A DNA stretch of 7,453 nucleotides. It comes from Sedimenticola sp. GTDB lineage: Bacteria; Pseudomonadota; Gammaproteobacteria; Chromatiales; Chromatiaceae. Shown piece after piece: positions 7,301 to 7,453 of this stretch. A model generated the notes under the pieces. That model had not been told where the DNA came from. It ran no database searches and saw nothing but the letters and a program-made list of their open reading frames with translations. Within the stretch, counting starts at the first letter, position 1. Each line of letters starts with the position of its first letter. Where the stretch lies: assembly GCA_026197195.1 (NCBI GenBank), contig JAPHUG010000363.1, forward strand, positions 1-7,453, written 5' to 3'. The position numbers and the translations under genes were made by a program.

Positions 7301-7453
7301 CCGAATTGGTGCCATCCCAATACATCCAGAAGGCCACACTGGTTTTCGCACCATTGGCTACTGATACGGGGAGGCCGGATACCGTGAACGCCCCCCCGTT
7401 ACTGTATGGCCCCGGTAGGGTGGCGTAATCACAGGTTCCCGGATTACCTGTCT
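4392..7453 (-). CDS. MshQ-like LamG/DUF6701 surface protein, C-terminal part (5' end outside window)
   Basis: The frame is open from the right edge (first complete codon at 7451) to the TAG at 4392: 1019 codons. A GTG at 7337 is internal (context ...K-T-S-V-A-F-W...), not the start. The N-terminal visible part holds two LamG/concanavalin A-like modules, each running from G-[ND]-P-G-T-C to E-T-H-P-C with R-[IA-type]-D-E-V-[KR]-V-Y-N-G before the end. The second is preceded by a linker with L-W-R-S-D-E and G-E-V-V-D-G-S-G. From about 6180 to the stop lies a MshQ-type DUF6701 region, recognisable by G-R-L-A-M-Q-N-A, S-E-L-L-P-L-K-V-P-L and the terminal W-L-E-Y-T-W, D-P-S-A-K-A-T-F-G-V-F and I-Y-R-R-E. 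MshQ proteins are associated with MSHA type IV pilus loci, usually as the last gene. An exported adhesive or pilus-associated role is inferred; the signal peptide is out of view. No pilin gene is visible, so orthology to mshQ is not proven. Confidence 0.85.
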   Translation of the reverse strand, partial: TGNPGTCDYATLPGPYSNGGAFTVSGLPVSVANGAKTSVAFWMYWDGTNSVMPIGWNAHDLWFFSDTFGFNTANSDIYGIASTGLANGWHHVVAVFTNGNVTQNKLYIDGVDQVLEQHRSAPNNNRAVVSSTLRIGGWQASNRYRFSGRIDEVKVYNGAATQALVTALYSETHPCTAATPPQLVGLWRSDENEWTGVGGEVVDGSGFGHNGTAINGATTSNSSPARSGDPGTCSYGVYDGRNDYVSVPHTNALNPDSFSISLWARVDGGSRSWRSPITSRGHSGADRYGYNLYAGTNNRWQFWTGTGGTAGNTWNILTGPAVTSGWTHLVATFEKGSDAGSGTWRGVKRFYVNGALVATDANAYYRPMSSGYAANLTIGAGGQNGSSYRFNGAVDEVRVYNGVLDNSAVSALFAETHPCPATVEAFGFNCIESGADALTGKLYTQLLGQSFVIDVAALKDANSDGTADAVETDFAKDADRTVTVELIDTSTAAACSAYPALTPAVTQNLLFSSTDAGRKATAAYTVNKAYRSLGCRVTDSTSLTPVVGCSTDQFSVRPQSISLTSPVLNNSGSSGTPIAVAGNNFTLEANSDVGYDGTPQIDSSKLEAHAGAIVAGTLAGSFSAADPLSGTASGTAFTYSEVGNFRLVSEGLYDASFTAVDQGSDCTNDFSNSLVSGKVGCKFGNTATTNWVGRFTPADFTFSITDQGALENSCLAGGFSYSGTPISYAALQTPAATITARNSAGVTTQNYTGSYNKLVISDINMPNITEDGTQLGVDGLNKVGLSWVVGTPSLTDNANGTLSFALSGDTFTYARTSNDLVAPFTSDVDLMVQSITDSDAVSGTGLPQTFSPTGVPIQFGRLAMQNAQGSELLPLKVPLQAEYYGGTANGFVTHVADVCSQVNSLSLIDLDGSDGVIATSGAGRNTAIYAVPAIAGGFSASDLSDTSLLFVQPPVGGDFNLNLQPPGQGNTGSAQVIVDVPTWLEYTWSGTTMSDPSAKATFGVFSRPSSLIYRRENTQ
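6195..6770 (-). repeat. LamG-like module 2 of the MshQ-like protein
   Basis: A protein-level repeat unit of 192 codons, from G-D-P-G-T-C to F-A-E-T-H-P-C. It contains F-S-I-S-L-W-A-R, T-H-L-V-A-T-F, F-Y-V-N-G and A-V-D-E-V-R-V-Y-N-G, the order expected of a LamG/concanavalin A-like jellyroll that often binds glycans. The Cys near each end could form a disulfide in an exported protein. Confidence 0.8.
6927..7448 (-). repeat. LamG-like module 1 of the MshQ-like protein
   Basis: A protein-level repeat of module 2, 174 codons, from G-N-P-G-T-C to Y-S-E-T-H-P-C. It contains S-V-A-F-W-M-Y-W, H-H-V-V-A-V-F, L-Y-I-D-G and R-I-D-E-V-K-V-Y-N-G. The two modules are diverged rather than freshly duplicated. 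The linker that should precede module 1 lies beyond the window edge, so more modules may exist upstream. Confidence 0.78.

Noticed and set aside
4392..7337. Start of the MshQ-like protein at the GTG at 7337
   Set aside because: The frame is open for 38 further codons to the window edge, and those codons contain the beginning of LamG module 1 (G-N-P-G-T-C). The GTG encodes an internal Val in S-V-A-F-W.
1..7453. Defence, mobile element, CRISPR or RNA-gene content
   Set aside because: Looking on both strands I saw no transposase or integrase motifs, no regular short direct repeats with spacers, and no cloverleaf or rRNA-like stretches. This is a by-eye judgement; a covariance-model search would settle the RNA part.

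Overview
The window looks like chromosomal DNA from a gammaproteobacterium. The lysyl-tRNA synthetase and release factor 2 genes are E. coli-like in sequence, order and length. prfB carries the classical +1 recoding site, and the two largest flanking genes (an HDOD protein and a MshQ-like protein) belong to families common in aquatic gammaproteobacteria. A free-living or symbiotic sulfur-oxidising lineage would fit, but that is a guess. Base composition looks intermediate (about half G+C by eye) and fairly even. I see no insertion sequence, tRNA, rRNA, CRISPR array or phage gene.

Layout: (1) 1-420, plus strand, is the C-terminal half of an HDOD-domain signalling protein, entering from the left. 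(2) 439-471 is a strong hairpin with A and T runs on either side, a bidirectional terminator shared with the next gene. (3) 490-3172, minus strand, is the prfB-lysS pair, prfB first. The true prfB reading needs a programmed +1 frameshift at an in-frame UGA (codon 26), giving a 365-residue RF2. (4) 3173-3328 is the divergent intergenic region, which should hold the prfB promoter and the promoter of the next gene. (5) 3329-4378, plus strand, encodes a protein with two cyclic-nucleotide-binding-like domains fused to a rhodanese domain. (6) 4392-7453, minus strand and open at the right edge, is the C-terminal part (1019 codons visible) of a very large secreted or surface protein. It has tandem LamG-like modules followed by a MshQ/DUF6701 region. 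The last two genes converge with only 13 bases between their stop codons.

Functional picture: the centre is housekeeping translation (charging of tRNA-Lys; termination at UGA/UAA with RF2 autoregulation). It is flanked by regulatory and surface genes: HDOD signalling, a putative nucleotide- and sulfur- or redox-responsive sensor, and a putative MSHA-type pilus-associated protein. MshQ genes usually close MSHA pilus gene clusters, so more pilin-like genes may lie just beyond the right edge. I found no clear evidence of an undescribed multi-gene system. The most distinctive items are the CNB-CNB-rhodanese fusion, the LamG-DUF6701 protein with an EF-hand-like loop, and the intact prfB recoding site.
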